Positions 1 to 9,520 of a DNA stretch of 64,000 bases are shown here, piece by piece. Position 1 is the first letter of the stretch. The number at the start of each line of letters is the position of its first letter. The notes below the pieces were generated by a model. The model made no database searches, was not told the origin of the DNA, and saw nothing but the letters and a program-made list of their open reading frames with translations. A program made the position numbers and the translations under genes. Location: NCBI RefSeq assembly GCF_014217625.1, contig NZ_CP043641.1, positions 1,612,001 to 1,676,000 of the forward strand, read 5' to 3'. This DNA comes from Leifsonia shinshuensis. Lineage in GTDB: Bacteria; Actinomycetota; Actinomycetes; Actinomycetales; Microbacteriaceae.

Positions 1-467
1 GGCCAGTTCCGGCGCGTGGAGGCCAGGTTCATCTCGTCGGACGGGCACAGGTGCCACTTGCCCAGGGCGTAGGTGTTCCAGCCCTGCTCGCCCAGGATCT
101 GGGACAGCATGCCGTTCTCGGGCGGGATGGTGCCGCTCGCGTTCGGGAACCCGGTCGCGGCCTCCGTGATGCACGCCATCGAGTTGCGGGTGTGGTTGCG
201 CCCGGTGAGGAGGGCGGAGCGCGTCGGCGAGCACAGCGCGGTGGTGTGCCACTGGGTGAACCGCACGCCCGAGTCGGCGAGCCTGTCGATGTTCGGGGTC
301 TCGATGGGGCCGCCGTAGCAGCTCATCGCCGAGAATCCCACGTCGTCGAGCACGATCATGACGACGTTGGGCGCGCCGTCCGGCGCTTTCGGCGGCTCGA
401 ACGGCGTCCAGTCGGGCTCGGAGTCGCGGATGTCGAGGTCGATCCGGCCTCGGAACTGAGCGGGCAT
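1..467 (-). CDS. Type I sulfatase (arylsulfatase family), 3' part cut by window edge
   Basis: Only the first 155 codons are present; the gene runs off the left edge. The protein begins with an N-terminal stretch and then VVMIVLDDVGFS, the metal-binding Asp pair (about residues 41-42) of alkaline-phosphatase-superfamily sulfatases. Next comes CSPTRSALLTGR (Cys79), the C-x-P-x-R sulfatase signature whose Cys is matured to formylglycine. No signal peptide is visible, so it is probably cytoplasmic. The start ATG has GGGGAGG just upstream, and a possible -10 box TAGGGT lies at 511-516 on the same strand. It lies downstream of, and codirectional with, the HAD hydrolase. Substrate cannot be told from this fragment; family assignment is firm. 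Confidence 0.9.
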   Translation of the reverse strand, partial: MPAQFRGRIDLDIRDSEPDWTPFEPPKAPDGAPNVVMIVLDDVGFSAMSCYGGPIETPNIDRLADSGVRFTQWHTTALCSPTRSALLTGRNHTRNSMACITEAATGFPNASGTIPPENGMLSQILGEQGWNTYALGKWHLCPSDEMNLASTRRNW

Positions 468-571
468 TGCCTCCCCTTTCGGCGCCGGCCGGACGTGGCC
501 GGACGGCCGCACCCTAACTCCGGGCGTCGAATCGCGGCAAGGACCGTCGTGGCGGATCTCGGCGGGTCGGC

Positions 572-1507
<936 letters not shown>

Positions 1508-1625
1508 GGGCGCCAGGCTAAGGAGCGCCAGGGGCTGGCGGCAACCCCGATTGCACCGGCCGATCCGGCGGCAGTACCATCCCGCCGGAAGCACACAGCG
1601 ACAGCGACCAACCCCGGGAGCCGAC

Positions 1626-3017
1626 ATGACCGGAACGACCGCAGCGGCCTCGCAGGCCACCATCCGCCGCATCATCGCACCCCTCGCGCTGGCCCAGTTC
1701 ATCTGCAGCTTCGCCGGCTCGAACATGAACGTGATGATCAACGACATGTCGCGCGACCTCGGCACGACCGTCCAGGGCATCCAGGTCAGTATCACGCTGT
1801 TCCTGCTGACGATGGCGGCGCTGATGATCCCGATGGGCAAGCTGACCGACAACATCGGCCGAAAGCGCAGCTTCGTCATCGGCCTGATCGTCTACGGGGT
1901 CGGCGCGGTCATCACAGCGCTCGCGCCGGGGCTGTGGGCCGTCATCCTCGGAAACTCGCTGCTGGAGGGGATCGGCACGGCGATGCTCATCCCGCCGGTC
2001 TACATCCTCACCACGATCTGCCTGCCCGACATCCCGACCCGTGCCGTGGCGTTCGGGATCATCAGCGGGATGGGCGGCGTGGGCGCCGCGGCCGGACCGC
2101 TCATCGGCGGGCTGATCACGACCGGGATCAGCTGGCGCGCGGCCTTCCTGTTCCAGGCCCTGGTCATCGTGGTCATCCTGCTGCTCAGCCGCTCGCTCAC
2201 CGACCCGCTGCCCGCCGACCCGAAGCGGCCGTTCGACGTCGTCGGCGCGATCCTCTCGGCGCTCGGGCTGTTCGTGCTGGTCATGGGCATCCTCGCGGCC
2301 GACACGAGCGTCCCGCTGATGATCGTGCTCGTGCTCGCCGGGGTCGCGATCCTGGTCGGGTTCTTCCTCTGGGTGCGGCGGCGCGAGCGGACCGGGAGGG
2401 CGCCGCTGCTGTCCACGAGCCTGTTCCGGGTGCGGGTGTCGAACCTCGCGCTGATCACGCAGAACCTGCAGTGGGTGATCCTGATGGGCACCTCGTTCAC
2501 CGTGTCGGCGTACCTGCAGGTGGTGCGCGGATACAACGCCATCCAGACCGGCGTGATCTTCACCGCCGCGACGGTCGGGCTGCTGGTGACCTCCCTGCTG
2601 GCCGGGAGACTGGCGCGCCGGTTCTCGCAGCGCGGGCTGATCGTCACGGGGTTCGTGCTGTGCGTGCCCGGCGTGGTGCTGCTGATCTGGCTGGCCGCGG
2701 GGACGACGGGAGGCTGGCCGTTCGTGCCGGGGCTGTTCCTCATCGGCGCCGGGCTCGGCCTGATGCTGACACCGTCGGTGAACGTGGTGCAGTCGGCGTT
2801 CCCCGAGAGCGTGCAGGGCGAGATCTCCGGCCTCTCGCGCAGCGTCTCCAACCTCGGCTCGACCTTCGGCACGGCCATCGCCGGCACCATCCTGGTCGCG
2901 AACCTCGCGCTCGGAGGCGAGGCGTACGGGATCGCGATGGCCGTGGTCGCGGTGCTCGGCGCGACCGGCCTGATCGCGGCGCTGCTGCTGCCGCGGTCGG
3001 CGACGGCGGCTCCCTAG
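1626..3017 (+). CDS. MFS transporter, DHA2 (EmrB/QacA) drug-exporter type
   Basis: A 463-residue integral membrane protein with about 14 predicted hydrophobic segments, as in the DHA2 family of proton-driven exporters. PMGKLTDNIGRKRSF after the second segment is the family's motif A in the first cytoplasmic loop. GMGGVGAAAGPLIGG is the antiporter motif C in the fifth segment. The ATG is preceded by CGGGAGCC, an adequate ribosome-binding site. The substrate is not predictable. No dedicated regulator lies next to it: the divergent neighbour is the HAD hydrolase. Confidence 0.9.
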   Translation: MTGTTAAASQATIRRIIAPLALAQFICSFAGSNMNVMINDMSRDLGTTVQGIQVSITLFLLTMAALMIPMGKLTDNIGRKRSFVIGLIVYGVGAVITALAPGLWAVILGNSLLEGIGTAMLIPPVYILTTICLPDIPTRAVAFGIISGMGGVGAAAGPLIGGLITTGISWRAAFLFQALVIVVILLLSRSLTDPLPADPKRPFDVVGAILSALGLFVLVMGILAADTSVPLMIVLVLAGVAILVGFFLWVRRRERTGRAPLLSTSLFRVRVSNLALITQNLQWVILMGTSFTVSAYLQVVRGYNAIQTGVIFTAATVGLLVTSLLAGRLARRFSQRGLIVTGFVLCVPGVVLLIWLAAGTTGGWPFVPGLFLIGAGLGLMLTPSVNVVQSAFPESVQGEISGLSRSVSNLGSTFGTAIAGTILVANLALGGEAYGIAMAVVAVLGATGLIAALLLPRSATAAP

Positions 3018-3050
3018 CCGGGCGCCCGCCGCCGGGCGTACGTTGACGCC

Positions 3051-3830
3051 ATGACCGTCGTGACCACGCACCGCCTCGGTGAGCCCTGCTGGGTGGACTA
3101 CGCCACCACCGACCTCCCCCGCGCCCAGGAGTTCTACACGTCGCTGTTCGGCTGGACCGCCGAGACCGGCGGCGGCGAGTACGGCGGATATGTGACCTTC
3201 CGCCGCGACGGGCACCTCGTCGCCGGGATGGGCGAGGCGATGGAGGGCCAGCAGCCGAACGCGTGGCTGACGTACCTGCTGGTGGAGGACGCCGACGCCG
3301 GCGAGAAGGCGTCGGCGAACGCGGGCGCGCAGGTGCTCTCCCCCACGATGGCCGTCGGCGACCAGGGCCGGCTCGCGGTCGTCGCCGACCCGGGCGGAGC
3401 GGTCGTCGGCCTCTGGGAGCCCGAGCAGCACCGCGGCTTCGAGCTCGTCGCCGAAGTGGGCGGCCTGTCCTGGCACGAGCTGTACGCCCGGAGCTTCGCG
3501 GAGCAGGTGGAGTTCTACAAGCGCGTCTTCGGCTGGAATACCCAGGTGCTCGGCGACACCGCCGACTTCCGCTACCAGACCTTCGGCGACCCCGACGCCC
3601 CGAGCGGCGGAGTGTTCGACGCCGACGGGATGCTGCCACCGGACGTGCCGTCGCACTGGGTGGTGTACTTCGGCGTCCAGGACGCGGCGGCGGCGGTCGC
3701 GCGGGTGGTCGAACTCGGCGGCACAGCCATCCGCGACCCGTGGGACAGCGAGTTCGGCCGCTTCGCGCAGGTCACCGACCCGCTGGGCGGGTTGTTCTTC
3801 CTGCACGAGGTCCCGGGGTCGATCGCCTGA
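3051..3830 (+). CDS. VOC family protein with two glyoxalase-like domains
   Basis: A 259-residue protein made of two repeated vicinal-oxygen-chelate domains (about 5-120 and 130-255). Each opens with a W-x-D/E-L-like strand followed by an E/QFYxxLFGW-type helix (AQEFYTSLFGW; EQVEFYKRVFGW), the typical VOC half. It resembles the actinobacterial Cfp30B/27-kDa-antigen family, which lacks an established reaction. TACGTT (3039-3044) ends six bases before the ATG, so it may be translated from a leaderless message. It converges on the rsrA-sigR operon across a palindromic repeat pair. Confidence 0.85.
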   Translation: MTVVTTHRLGEPCWVDYATTDLPRAQEFYTSLFGWTAETGGGEYGGYVTFRRDGHLVAGMGEAMEGQQPNAWLTYLLVEDADAGEKASANAGAQVLSPTMAVGDQGRLAVVADPGGAVVGLWEPEQHRGFELVAEVGGLSWHELYARSFAEQVEFYKRVFGWNTQVLGDTADFRYQTFGDPDAPSGGVFDADGMLPPDVPSHWVVYFGVQDAAAAVARVVELGGTAIRDPWDSEFGRFAQVTDPLGGLFFLHEVPGSIA

Positions 3831-3836
3831 GCCGGC

Positions 3837-3900
3837 CGACATTCGTCACGAATCGCGCGTTTCAGCGCGCGAGAGTCGACATTCGTGACGAATCGCGCGG
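3837..3900. repeat. Pair of ATTCGT-S-ACGAAT palindromes (family A)
   Basis: Two 13-base palindromes, ATTCGTCACGAAT at 3841-3853 and ATTCGTGACGAAT at 3881-3893, lie exactly 40 bases apart. Both are in a CGAC...CGCGCG context. Between them CGCGCG-TTTCAG-CGCGCG can also pair. They sit between the convergent VOC gene and rsrA, and five more copies occur at 35132-35294. They may act as bidirectional terminators or protein-binding sites. Confidence 0.8.
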
Positions 3901-3902
3901 CC

Positions 3903-4148
3903 TCAGTGCACCGACGCCTGGAACGACCGGATGCGCAGCAGTACCTCGGTGCGCAGCGTCTCGGGGGCCGTCTCCTTGCACGCGCGCTGCACGACCTCGG
4001 TGAGCACGACGTTCAGGTGCGCCTCGCTGGAGCAGCCGTCGCAGTTCGCCAGGTGCTCACGGACGTCTGCAGCATCCTCGTTGCAGAGCTCGTTGCGCAG
4101 GTACTCCTCGAGTTCGGCTTTCGCCTTCTCACAGCCGCAGTCGGTCAT
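3903..4148 (-). CDS. rsrA: Mycothiol-system anti-sigma factor, RsrA/RshA type
   Basis: An 81-residue protein with the zinc-binding anti-sigma (ZAS) signature HLANCDGC (His32, Cys36, Cys39) plus N-terminal Cys4 and Cys6. In this family the zinc-bound reduced form holds the SigR/SigH sigma factor, and thiol oxidation releases it. The ATG overlaps the stop of the upstream sigma gene as ATGA, so the two are translationally coupled; it also has its own AGGAG site. Size, motif and position next to the sigma gene make the identification strong. Confidence 0.93.
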   Translation of the reverse strand: MTDCGCEKAKAELEEYLRNELCNEDAADVREHLANCDGCSSEAHLNVVLTEVVQRACKETAPETLRTEVLLRIRSFQASVH

Positions 4149-4753
4149 TTCGTTCTCCTGGTGGTCTGCACGGCCGGGCTCTGGACGGCGGAGAGCCCGC
4201 GCTCGTGCGCGTAGTCGGTCAGAAGCTCCCGGAGCATCCGGCGGCCGCGGTGGAGGCGGCTCATGACGGTGCCGATCGGGGTCTTCATGATGTCGGCGAT
4301 CTCCTGGTAGGAGAACCCTTCGACATCGGCGAGGTAGACGGCCAGCCGGAAGTCCTCCGGTATGGCCTGCAGCGCGTCCTTGACGGCACTGTCGGGCAGG
4401 TGGTCGATCGCCTCCGCCTCGGCCGAGCGGCTGGAGGTCGCGGAGATCGACTCCGCGCCTCCGAGCTGCCAGTCCTCGAGTTCGTCGATCGTCCCCTGAT
4501 ACGGCTCGCGCTGCTTCTTGCGATAGGTGTTGATGAACGTGTTGGTGAGGATGCGGTACAGCCACGCCTTCAGATTCGTGCCCTGCTGGAACTGCGCGAA
4601 GGCGGCATACGCCTTGACGTACGTCTCCTGGACGAGGTCTTGCGCGTCCGACGGGTTGCGCGTCATGCGCAGTGCGGCCGCGTAGAGCTGGTCCATGAAG
4701 GGAAGCGCCTGCTCTTCGAACAGCGCGCCCTTGTCCTCGGTTTCGGTGCTCAT
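4145..4753 (-). CDS. sigR: ECF sigma factor SigR/SigH (thiol-oxidative stress)
   Basis: A 202-residue group IV sigma factor. The region-2 stretch has [14 protein letters not shown] and the -10-recognition helix [19 protein letters not shown]. Region 4 has the helix-turn-helix [31 protein letters not shown]-x-G-T-I-D-E-L linker typical of SigR/SigH is present. With its coupled anti-sigma gene it should control the mycothiol/thioredoxin regulon. TAGACT (4762-4767) lies eight bases before the ATG, suggesting a near-leaderless transcript. I could not find a clear GGAAT/GTT autoregulatory promoter in the divergent region with aroA. Confidence 0.92.
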   Translation of the reverse strand: MSTETEDKGALFEEQALPFMDQLYAAALRMTRNPSDAQDLVQETYVKAYAAFAQFQQGTNLKAWLYRILTNTFINTYRKKQREPYQGTIDELEDWQLGGAESISATSSRSAEAEAIDHLPDSAVKDALQAIPEDFRLAVYLADVEGFSYQEIADIMKTPIGTVMSRLHRGRRMLRELLTDYAHERGLSAVQSPAVQTTRRTK

Positions 4754-4925
4754 CAGGGGCCAGTCTAGTTGCGGCGACCGCTGAGCGACCCGGCGTCGCG
4801 TGACGCGGGAGGGCCGGGCCTTCGACGGCGCCAGCGCAGGGGTGCGCGGGAGGTCGAGGACAGCGGTTGCTGCGGGCACGGGCCGGTCCTTCCTTCGGGC
4901 TCGATCACGGATAACCTTGACAACA

Positions 4926-6290
4926 ATGCTGATCTCGAAATATTCCGCCCCCGACTTCGATCCGTACGGCGACAACCGCACCGAGGAGCCGAACACCCTG
5001 TGGCCGGCGCCCGTCGCCGGCGGCCCGGTCACGGCCTCCGTGTCGCTGCCCGGCTCCAAGTCGCTGACCGCGCGCGAGCTGGTGCTCTCGGCCCTCGCCG
5101 ACGGCCCGTCGCTGCTGCGCGCGCCGCTCCACTCGCGCGACACGGCGAACATGGTGGAGGCGCTGCGGGCGCTCGGCGTCTCGATCGTCGAGCAGCCGGG
5201 CGCGAGCGAGTTCGGCGCCGACTTCCTGATCACGCCGGCGGAGGAGCTGCTCGGCAGCACCACGATCGAGTGCGGCCAGGCGGGCACCGTGATGCGGTTC
5301 GTGCCACCGGTGGCCGGCCTCGCGCTCGGCCCGACCATGTTCGACGCCGACGACTCGGCGCGCGGCCGGCCGATGGGCGCGATCATCGCCGCGCTGCGAG
5401 CGCTGGGCGTCGACGTGAACGACGACGGCCGCGGCGCGCTCCCCTTCACGGTGCATGGCACCGGCACGGTGCGCGGCGGCGCCATCGGCATCGACGCGTC
5501 CAGCTCCAGCCAGTTCGTCAGCGCTCTGCTGCTCTCGGCGAGCCGGTTCGAGGAGGGCCTCGACCTGACGCACTCCGGCGAGCGCCTCCCGAGCCTCCCG
5601 CACATCGAGATGACCATCGCCGCCCTCGCCGCGCGCGACGTGACGGTGGAGTCGCCCGAAGTCGGCCGCTGGATCGTCCGGCCCGGCGGCATCGGCGCGC
5701 TCGATGTCGACATCGAGCCAGACCTGTCCAACGCGGCGCCGTTCCTGGCGGCCGCGGTCGTGACCGGAGGCTCCGTCACGGTCACCGGCTGGCCGGAGTC
5801 GACCACGCAAGTGGGCGCCGACCTCGCCGACCTGCTGCCGCTGTTCGGCGCGACCGTGTCGAAGGACGGCGACCGGCTCACCGTGACCGGCCCGGAGCGC
5901 ATCCGGCCGATCTCGATCGACCTCTCCACCGGCGGCGAGCTCGTCCCGGCGATCGCGGCGATCGCTGCCTTCGCCGACGGCACGAGCGAGATCACCGGCA
6001 TCGGCCACATCCGCCACCACGAGACCGACCGGCTCGCCGCCCTCGCGGCCGAGCTCAACGGCCTCGGCGGCGCCGTGACCGAGCTGGAGGACGGACTCCG
6101 CATCGAGCCGCGACCGCTGACCGGCGGGGTCTGGCGCAGCTACGAGGACCACCGGATGGCGACCGCCGGCGCGATCGTCGGCTTGGTCGTCCCCGGCGTG
6201 GAGATCGAGAACATCGCGACCACCGCCAAGACCCTGCCGCAGTTCCCGCAGCTCTGGACCCGGATGCTGGCAGAAGGCTCGGCGGCGTAG
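4926..6290 (+). CDS. aroA: 3-phosphoshikimate 1-carboxyvinyltransferase (EPSP synthase)
   Basis: A 454-residue enzyme of the shikimate pathway that joins phosphoenolpyruvate to shikimate 3-phosphate. Recognisable elements are the N-terminal [18 protein letters not shown] substrate loop, the second-domain [17 protein letters not shown], the [11 protein letters not shown] strand and the C-terminal [12 protein letters not shown] signature. It is probably cytosolic and of full length. The ATG has no strong ribosome-binding site, and TAACCT lies eight bases before it. An open frame runs upstream to 4800 but lacks family sequence. It abuts rsgA directly, as in many Actinobacteria. Confidence 0.95.
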   Translation: MLISKYSAPDFDPYGDNRTEEPNTLWPAPVAGGPVTASVSLPGSKSLTARELVLSALADGPSLLRAPLHSRDTANMVEALRALGVSIVEQPGASEFGADFLITPAEELLGSTTIECGQAGTVMRFVPPVAGLALGPTMFDADDSARGRPMGAIIAALRALGVDVNDDGRGALPFTVHGTGTVRGGAIGIDASSSSQFVSALLLSASRFEEGLDLTHSGERLPSLPHIEMTIAALAARDVTVESPEVGRWIVRPGGIGALDVDIEPDLSNAAPFLAAAVVTGGSVTVTGWPESTTQVGADLADLLPLFGATVSKDGDRLTVTGPERIRPISIDLSTGGELVPAIAAIAAFADGTSEITGIGHIRHHETDRLAALAAELNGLGGAVTELEDGLRIEPRPLTGGVWRSYEDHRMATAGAIVGLVVPGVEIENIATTAKTLPQFPQLWTRMLAEGSAA

Positions 6291-7337
6291 ATGTCGTGGT
6301 GGTCGGATGACGACGACGAGGACGACGAGTACGACCTCTACGACGAGGCGGACATCCGCTCCCGGCCGAACCCCAAGGGCAACCGCCCGCGGACCAAGAC
6401 CCGGCCGGAGCACGCGGACGCCGAGATCGCGCGCGTCCTCGGCGTCGACCGCGGCCGCTACACCGTCCTGCTGGACGAGGACACCGCCGACGAGCGGCAG
6501 GTCACGGCCGCCCGTGCGAGCGAGCTGAGACGCAAGGCGATCGTGACAGGCGACCGCGTCGCCGTCGTCGGCGACACCACCGGCGAGGAGGGCACGCTCG
6601 CCCGCATCGTGCGCATCGAGCCGCGCTCGACCCTGCTGCGCCGCAGCGCCGACGACACCGACGAGGTGGAGCGCGTCATCGTCGCCAACGCCGACCAGAT
6701 GCTCATCGTGGTGGCCGCGGCGAACCCCGAGCCGCGCACCCGGCTGGTCGACCGCTACCTGGTCGCGGCGTACGACGCGGGCATCGAGCCGATGCTGTGC
6801 GTCACCAAGATCGACCTGGCCGACCCCGCGCCGTTCCTGGAGAACTTCGCCGGCCTCGACCTCCCGGTGTTCACGAGCCGCGAGGACCACATCCCGGTGG
6901 ACGAGATCACGGCCGCCCTGGTCGGCCACGACACCGTGGTGGTCGGCCATTCCGGCGTCGGCAAGTCCACCCTGGTGAACGCGATCGTGCCGGGCGCCAA
7001 GCGTGCGACCGGCCACGTCAACGAGGTGACGGGGCGCGGGCGGCACACGTCGTCCTCCACGGTGTCGCTGCGGGTGGAGAACGCCGAAGGCCACGGCTGG
7101 GTCATCGACACCCCCGGCGTGCGCTCGTTCGGGCTCGGCCACGTGGACACCGCGAGCATCCTGAAGGCGTTCACCGACCTGGCCGCGATCGCGGAGGACT
7201 GCCCGCGCGGCTGCACCCACCTGCCGGACGCGCCGGACTGCGCGATCATCGAGGCCGTCGAGGAGGGCCGGCTCGGCGAAACCGGCCGCGCCCGCCTCGA
7301 CTCCCTGCAGCGCCTCCTCGCCACCTTCGCCCGCTGA
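6291..7337 (+). CDS. rsgA: Ribosome small-subunit maturation GTPase RsgA (YjeQ)
   Basis: A 348-residue circularly permuted GTPase. An acidic N-terminal tail and OB-fold are followed by G4 (VTKID, about 171-175), then G1 (GHSGVGKST, 219-227), then G3 (DTPGVRSF, from about 273). That permuted order is diagnostic of RsgA. The C-terminal CPRGC-x-H-x6-C cluster is the family's zinc site. It assists late 30S subunit assembly. The ATG follows the aroA stop codon with no gap, so it is very likely co-transcribed and coupled. A long hairpin repeat follows. Confidence 0.95.
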   Translation: MSWWSDDDDEDDEYDLYDEADIRSRPNPKGNRPRTKTRPEHADAEIARVLGVDRGRYTVLLDEDTADERQVTAARASELRRKAIVTGDRVAVVGDTTGEEGTLARIVRIEPRSTLLRRSADDTDEVERVIVANADQMLIVVAAANPEPRTRLVDRYLVAAYDAGIEPMLCVTKIDLADPAPFLENFAGLDLPVFTSREDHIPVDEITAALVGHDTVVVGHSGVGKSTLVNAIVPGAKRATGHVNEVTGRGRHTSSSTVSLRVENAEGHGWVIDTPGVRSFGLGHVDTASILKAFTDLAAIAEDCPRGCTHLPDAPDCAIIEAVEEGRLGETGRARLDSLQRLLATFAR

Positions 7338-7354
7338 CCGGCACCGTCCGACGC

Positions 7355-7411
7355 CGAGGGGCACGTAAACGCCCCTAAAAGGTGGTTTTAGGGGCGTTTA
7401 CGTGCCCTTCG
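7355..7411. repeat. Long hairpin repeat (family B), possible terminator
   Basis: A 22-bp perfect stem: arm GGGCACGTAAACGCCCCTAAAA at 7359-7380 pairs with 7386-7407 around the loop GGTGG. The pairing extends outward to 7355/7411 with one G-T pair. It lies between rsgA and the bcp gene, both rightward. A second copy with the same outer bases, in inverted orientation, is at 17957-18013. It could terminate the aroA-rsgA message. Confidence 0.85.
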
Positions 7412-7433
7412 ACAGTCGGGGCAGAATGGTCTC

Positions 7434-7907
7434 ATGACTGAGGTTCGACTCGAAGCGGGACAGCCCGCGCCCACCTTCACGCTCCGCGATCAGGACGGCA
7501 ACGCCGTCTCGCTCTCCGACTTCTCGGGCGACAACGTGATCGTCTACTTCTACCCGGCCGCCATGACGCCGGGCTGCACCACCGAGGCCTGCGACTTCCG
7601 CGACAACCTGAACTCGCTCGCCTCCAGCGGCTACCGCGTCATCGGCATCTCGAAGGACGTCCCGGCCAAGAACAAGGAGTTCCAGGAGCAGGAGCGCCTG
7701 AACTTCCCGCTGCTGTCCGACGAGGACCTCGCGGTGCACAACGCCTACGGCGCGTACGGCGAGAAGAAGCTCTACGGCAAGACGGTCACGGGCGTCATCC
7801 GCTCCACCTTCGTGCTGAACCCCGACGGCACCGTGCGCCTGCCGCTCTACAACGTGAAGGCGACCGGCCACGTGGCGTCGCTGCGGAAGAAGCTCGGACT
7901 GGACTGA
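7434..7907 (+). CDS. bcp: Thioredoxin-dependent peroxiredoxin, BCP/PrxQ family
   Basis: A 157-residue cytosolic peroxidase. The thioredoxin-fold core carries YFYPAAMTPGCTTEACDFRD, with the peroxidatic Cys48 in TPGCT and a resolving Cys53 five residues on, the alpha-type BCP arrangement. It reduces hydrogen and alkyl peroxides using thioredoxin. CAGAAT (7422-7427) ends six bases before the ATG and no Shine-Dalgarno is seen, so a leaderless message is likely. It stands alone and converges on the MFS gene. Confidence 0.93.
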   Translation: MTEVRLEAGQPAPTFTLRDQDGNAVSLSDFSGDNVIVYFYPAAMTPGCTTEACDFRDNLNSLASSGYRVIGISKDVPAKNKEFQEQERLNFPLLSDEDLAVHNAYGAYGEKKLYGKTVTGVIRSTFVLNPDGTVRLPLYNVKATGHVASLRKKLGLD

Positions 7908-7916
7908 CCTGGCCGT

Positions 7917-9398
7917 TCACGCAGGGGCGTCGCTCGCGCGGGCATCGCCCGTGCGGCGGCGCCCGCGCGTGGCGCCGAACAGCACCAGGAGGGCCGCTGC
8001 GGCGGTGAGCACGGCTCCCGCGAGCGTCACGGCGTCCTGGAACTGCGTGGTCTGGGCGACGGTCCAGTGCGCCGAGGCGATGTCCCCGGCGAACAGCGAC
8101 GCGAGGACCGTGCCCGCGAGGGCGATCCCGAGCGCAGAGGCCACCTCCGACGCGGTGTCCGTGAGGGCGGCGCCCACGGTGGTGCGGTTCTCCGGGAGGC
8201 CGCCGATCACGTTGACCGCCGCGACGACGCCGTTGACGCGCAGGCCCGCGGCGACCAGGACGAGCGCGAGCGCGACCCAGACGTACCCGAGGCGGCCGAG
8301 GGCCGTGTAGACCGCCAGCCCCAGGACGACCGCGGTGGAGCTCAGCCACGCCGCCCGGACGATGCCGACCTTCTTGACGAAGGGGTCGACGAACGGGCCG
8401 AGACCGAGCAGCACGGCCACCTGCGGCAGCAGGCCGAGCGCGGCGAGGGCGGGAGGCCAGCCCCAGTCCAGCTGGAGCTGGAGGGTGACGAGGTAGCCCA
8501 TCCCGGCCATGGCCAGCCCGGTCGCGGCCTTGTAGGCGAGTCCGCTCGACACCAGCGGACGGCGCACGAGGCCCAGGTCGAGGAGCGGATGCTCCGCGCT
8601 GCGCTCGCGCAGCACGAACAGCACGGCGGACACCACGGCGGCGGCGGAGGCCGCCCACGGCGCCCAGGACCCGGCCCCCGCGTCGACGAACAGGGTCGGG
8701 GCGACGAGCGCGAGCACGATCGTCGCCGTCCCGAGCACGCCGCCGAGGAGGTCGGCCGGCGCACGGTGCAGCGTCGCGGGATCGTCGGCCGCGATCCCGA
8801 ACCGGATCCCGACCATCGCGAACAGCGCGATCGGGACGTTGACCAGCAGCAGGACCTGCCAGGGCGCGACCGCGAGGACGAGGCCGCCCAGTGTCGGAGC
8901 GACGGCCAGGCCGACGAGGCCGACCGTCGAGATGAGGGTGATCGCCCGCACCCGCAGGCTCTCGGTGCCGAACAGGCGGAAAGCGAGGGCGGCCGATCCC
9001 GGCGTGGTCATCGCGGCGGCGATGCCCATCGCGGCGCGCACGGCGATGAGCTGCTCCGCCGTCGTCACCCACGCGGTGGCGAGGCCGGCGAGCGCGAGGA
9101 GCCCGAGGCCGACCAGCATGACGCGACGGCGCCCGAAGCGGTCGGCGACGGCGCCGAAGGCCAGCATCAGGCCGCCGAAGACGACGGCGTAGACGCCGGT
9201 GACCCACTGCAGGGCGACCGTGGAGGCGGAGAGCTCGCGGCCGATGGTGGGCAGAGCGACGTTGAGGATCGAGTTGTCCAGCATCTCGAAGAGGAAGACG
9301 GCGGAGAGCCCGGCGAGCGCCGGCCACGCCTCGCGGAGCGACTGCGGTGTGCGGCGCGTGGAAGCCGGGGACTCGCTCGCGAGGTGCTGAGGGGTCAT
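7917..9398 (-). CDS. MFS transporter, DHA2 type, divergent from its TetR regulator
   Basis: A 493-residue membrane protein with about 14 segments. FLFEMLDNSILNVALPTIGREL resembles motif D1 of DHA2 exporters, and FGAVADRFGRRRVMLVG is motif A. It probably exports a hydrophobic or antibiotic-like compound. The ATG has GGAGG seven bases upstream. Transcription probably starts from TTGACA-17-TAGAAC (9504 to 9476), whose spacer contains an exact CGAAC-NNN-GTTCG operator. The divergent TetR gene is the evident local repressor. The substrate and inducer are unknown. Confidence 0.92.
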   Translation of the reverse strand: MTPQHLASESPASTRRTPQSLREAWPALAGLSAVFLFEMLDNSILNVALPTIGRELSASTVALQWVTGVYAVVFGGLMLAFGAVADRFGRRRVMLVGLGLLALAGLATAWVTTAEQLIAVRAAMGIAAAMTTPGSAALAFRLFGTESLRVRAITLISTVGLVGLAVAPTLGGLVLAVAPWQVLLLVNVPIALFAMVGIRFGIAADDPATLHRAPADLLGGVLGTATIVLALVAPTLFVDAGAGSWAPWAASAAAVVSAVLFVLRERSAEHPLLDLGLVRRPLVSSGLAYKAATGLAMAGMGYLVTLQLQLDWGWPPALAALGLLPQVAVLLGLGPFVDPFVKKVGIVRAAWLSSTAVVLGLAVYTALGRLGYVWVALALVLVAAGLRVNGVVAAVNVIGGLPENRTTVGAALTDTASEVASALGIALAGTVLASLFAGDIASAHWTVAQTTQFQDAVTLAGAVLTAAAALLVLFGATRGRRRTGDARASDAPA

Positions 9399-9437
9399 GG
9401 CGGGGTCCTCCGGGGATGGTCGGGTCGATCGGGTTGT

Positions 9438-9514
9438 CGTTCGATGTGTCGAACGGTGTTCGTTCAACGATCACTGTTCTACAACCGAACGACGTTCGTG
9501 TCAACTGCTAGGCT
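9438..9514. promoter_or_regulatory. Divergent MFS/tetR promoter with two TetR-type operators
   Basis: Two copies of the palindrome CGAAC-NNN-GTTCG lie at 9450-9462 and 9486-9498, 36 bases apart, with an extra GTTCG half-site at 9439-9443. Leftward, TTGACA (9504-9499) and TAGAAC (9481-9476) with a 17-base spacer form a near-consensus promoter. The second operator fills its spacer and the first lies just past the start site. Rightward, TAGGCT (9509-9514) is the likely -10 box for tetR. Confidence 0.85.
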
Positions 9515-9520
9515 GGCCGC

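Noticed and set aside
9450..9498. LexA/SOS boxes
   Set aside because: The palindromes have a three-base centre (GAAC-NNN-GTTC), while actinobacterial LexA boxes need four; the TetR gene next door explains them better.
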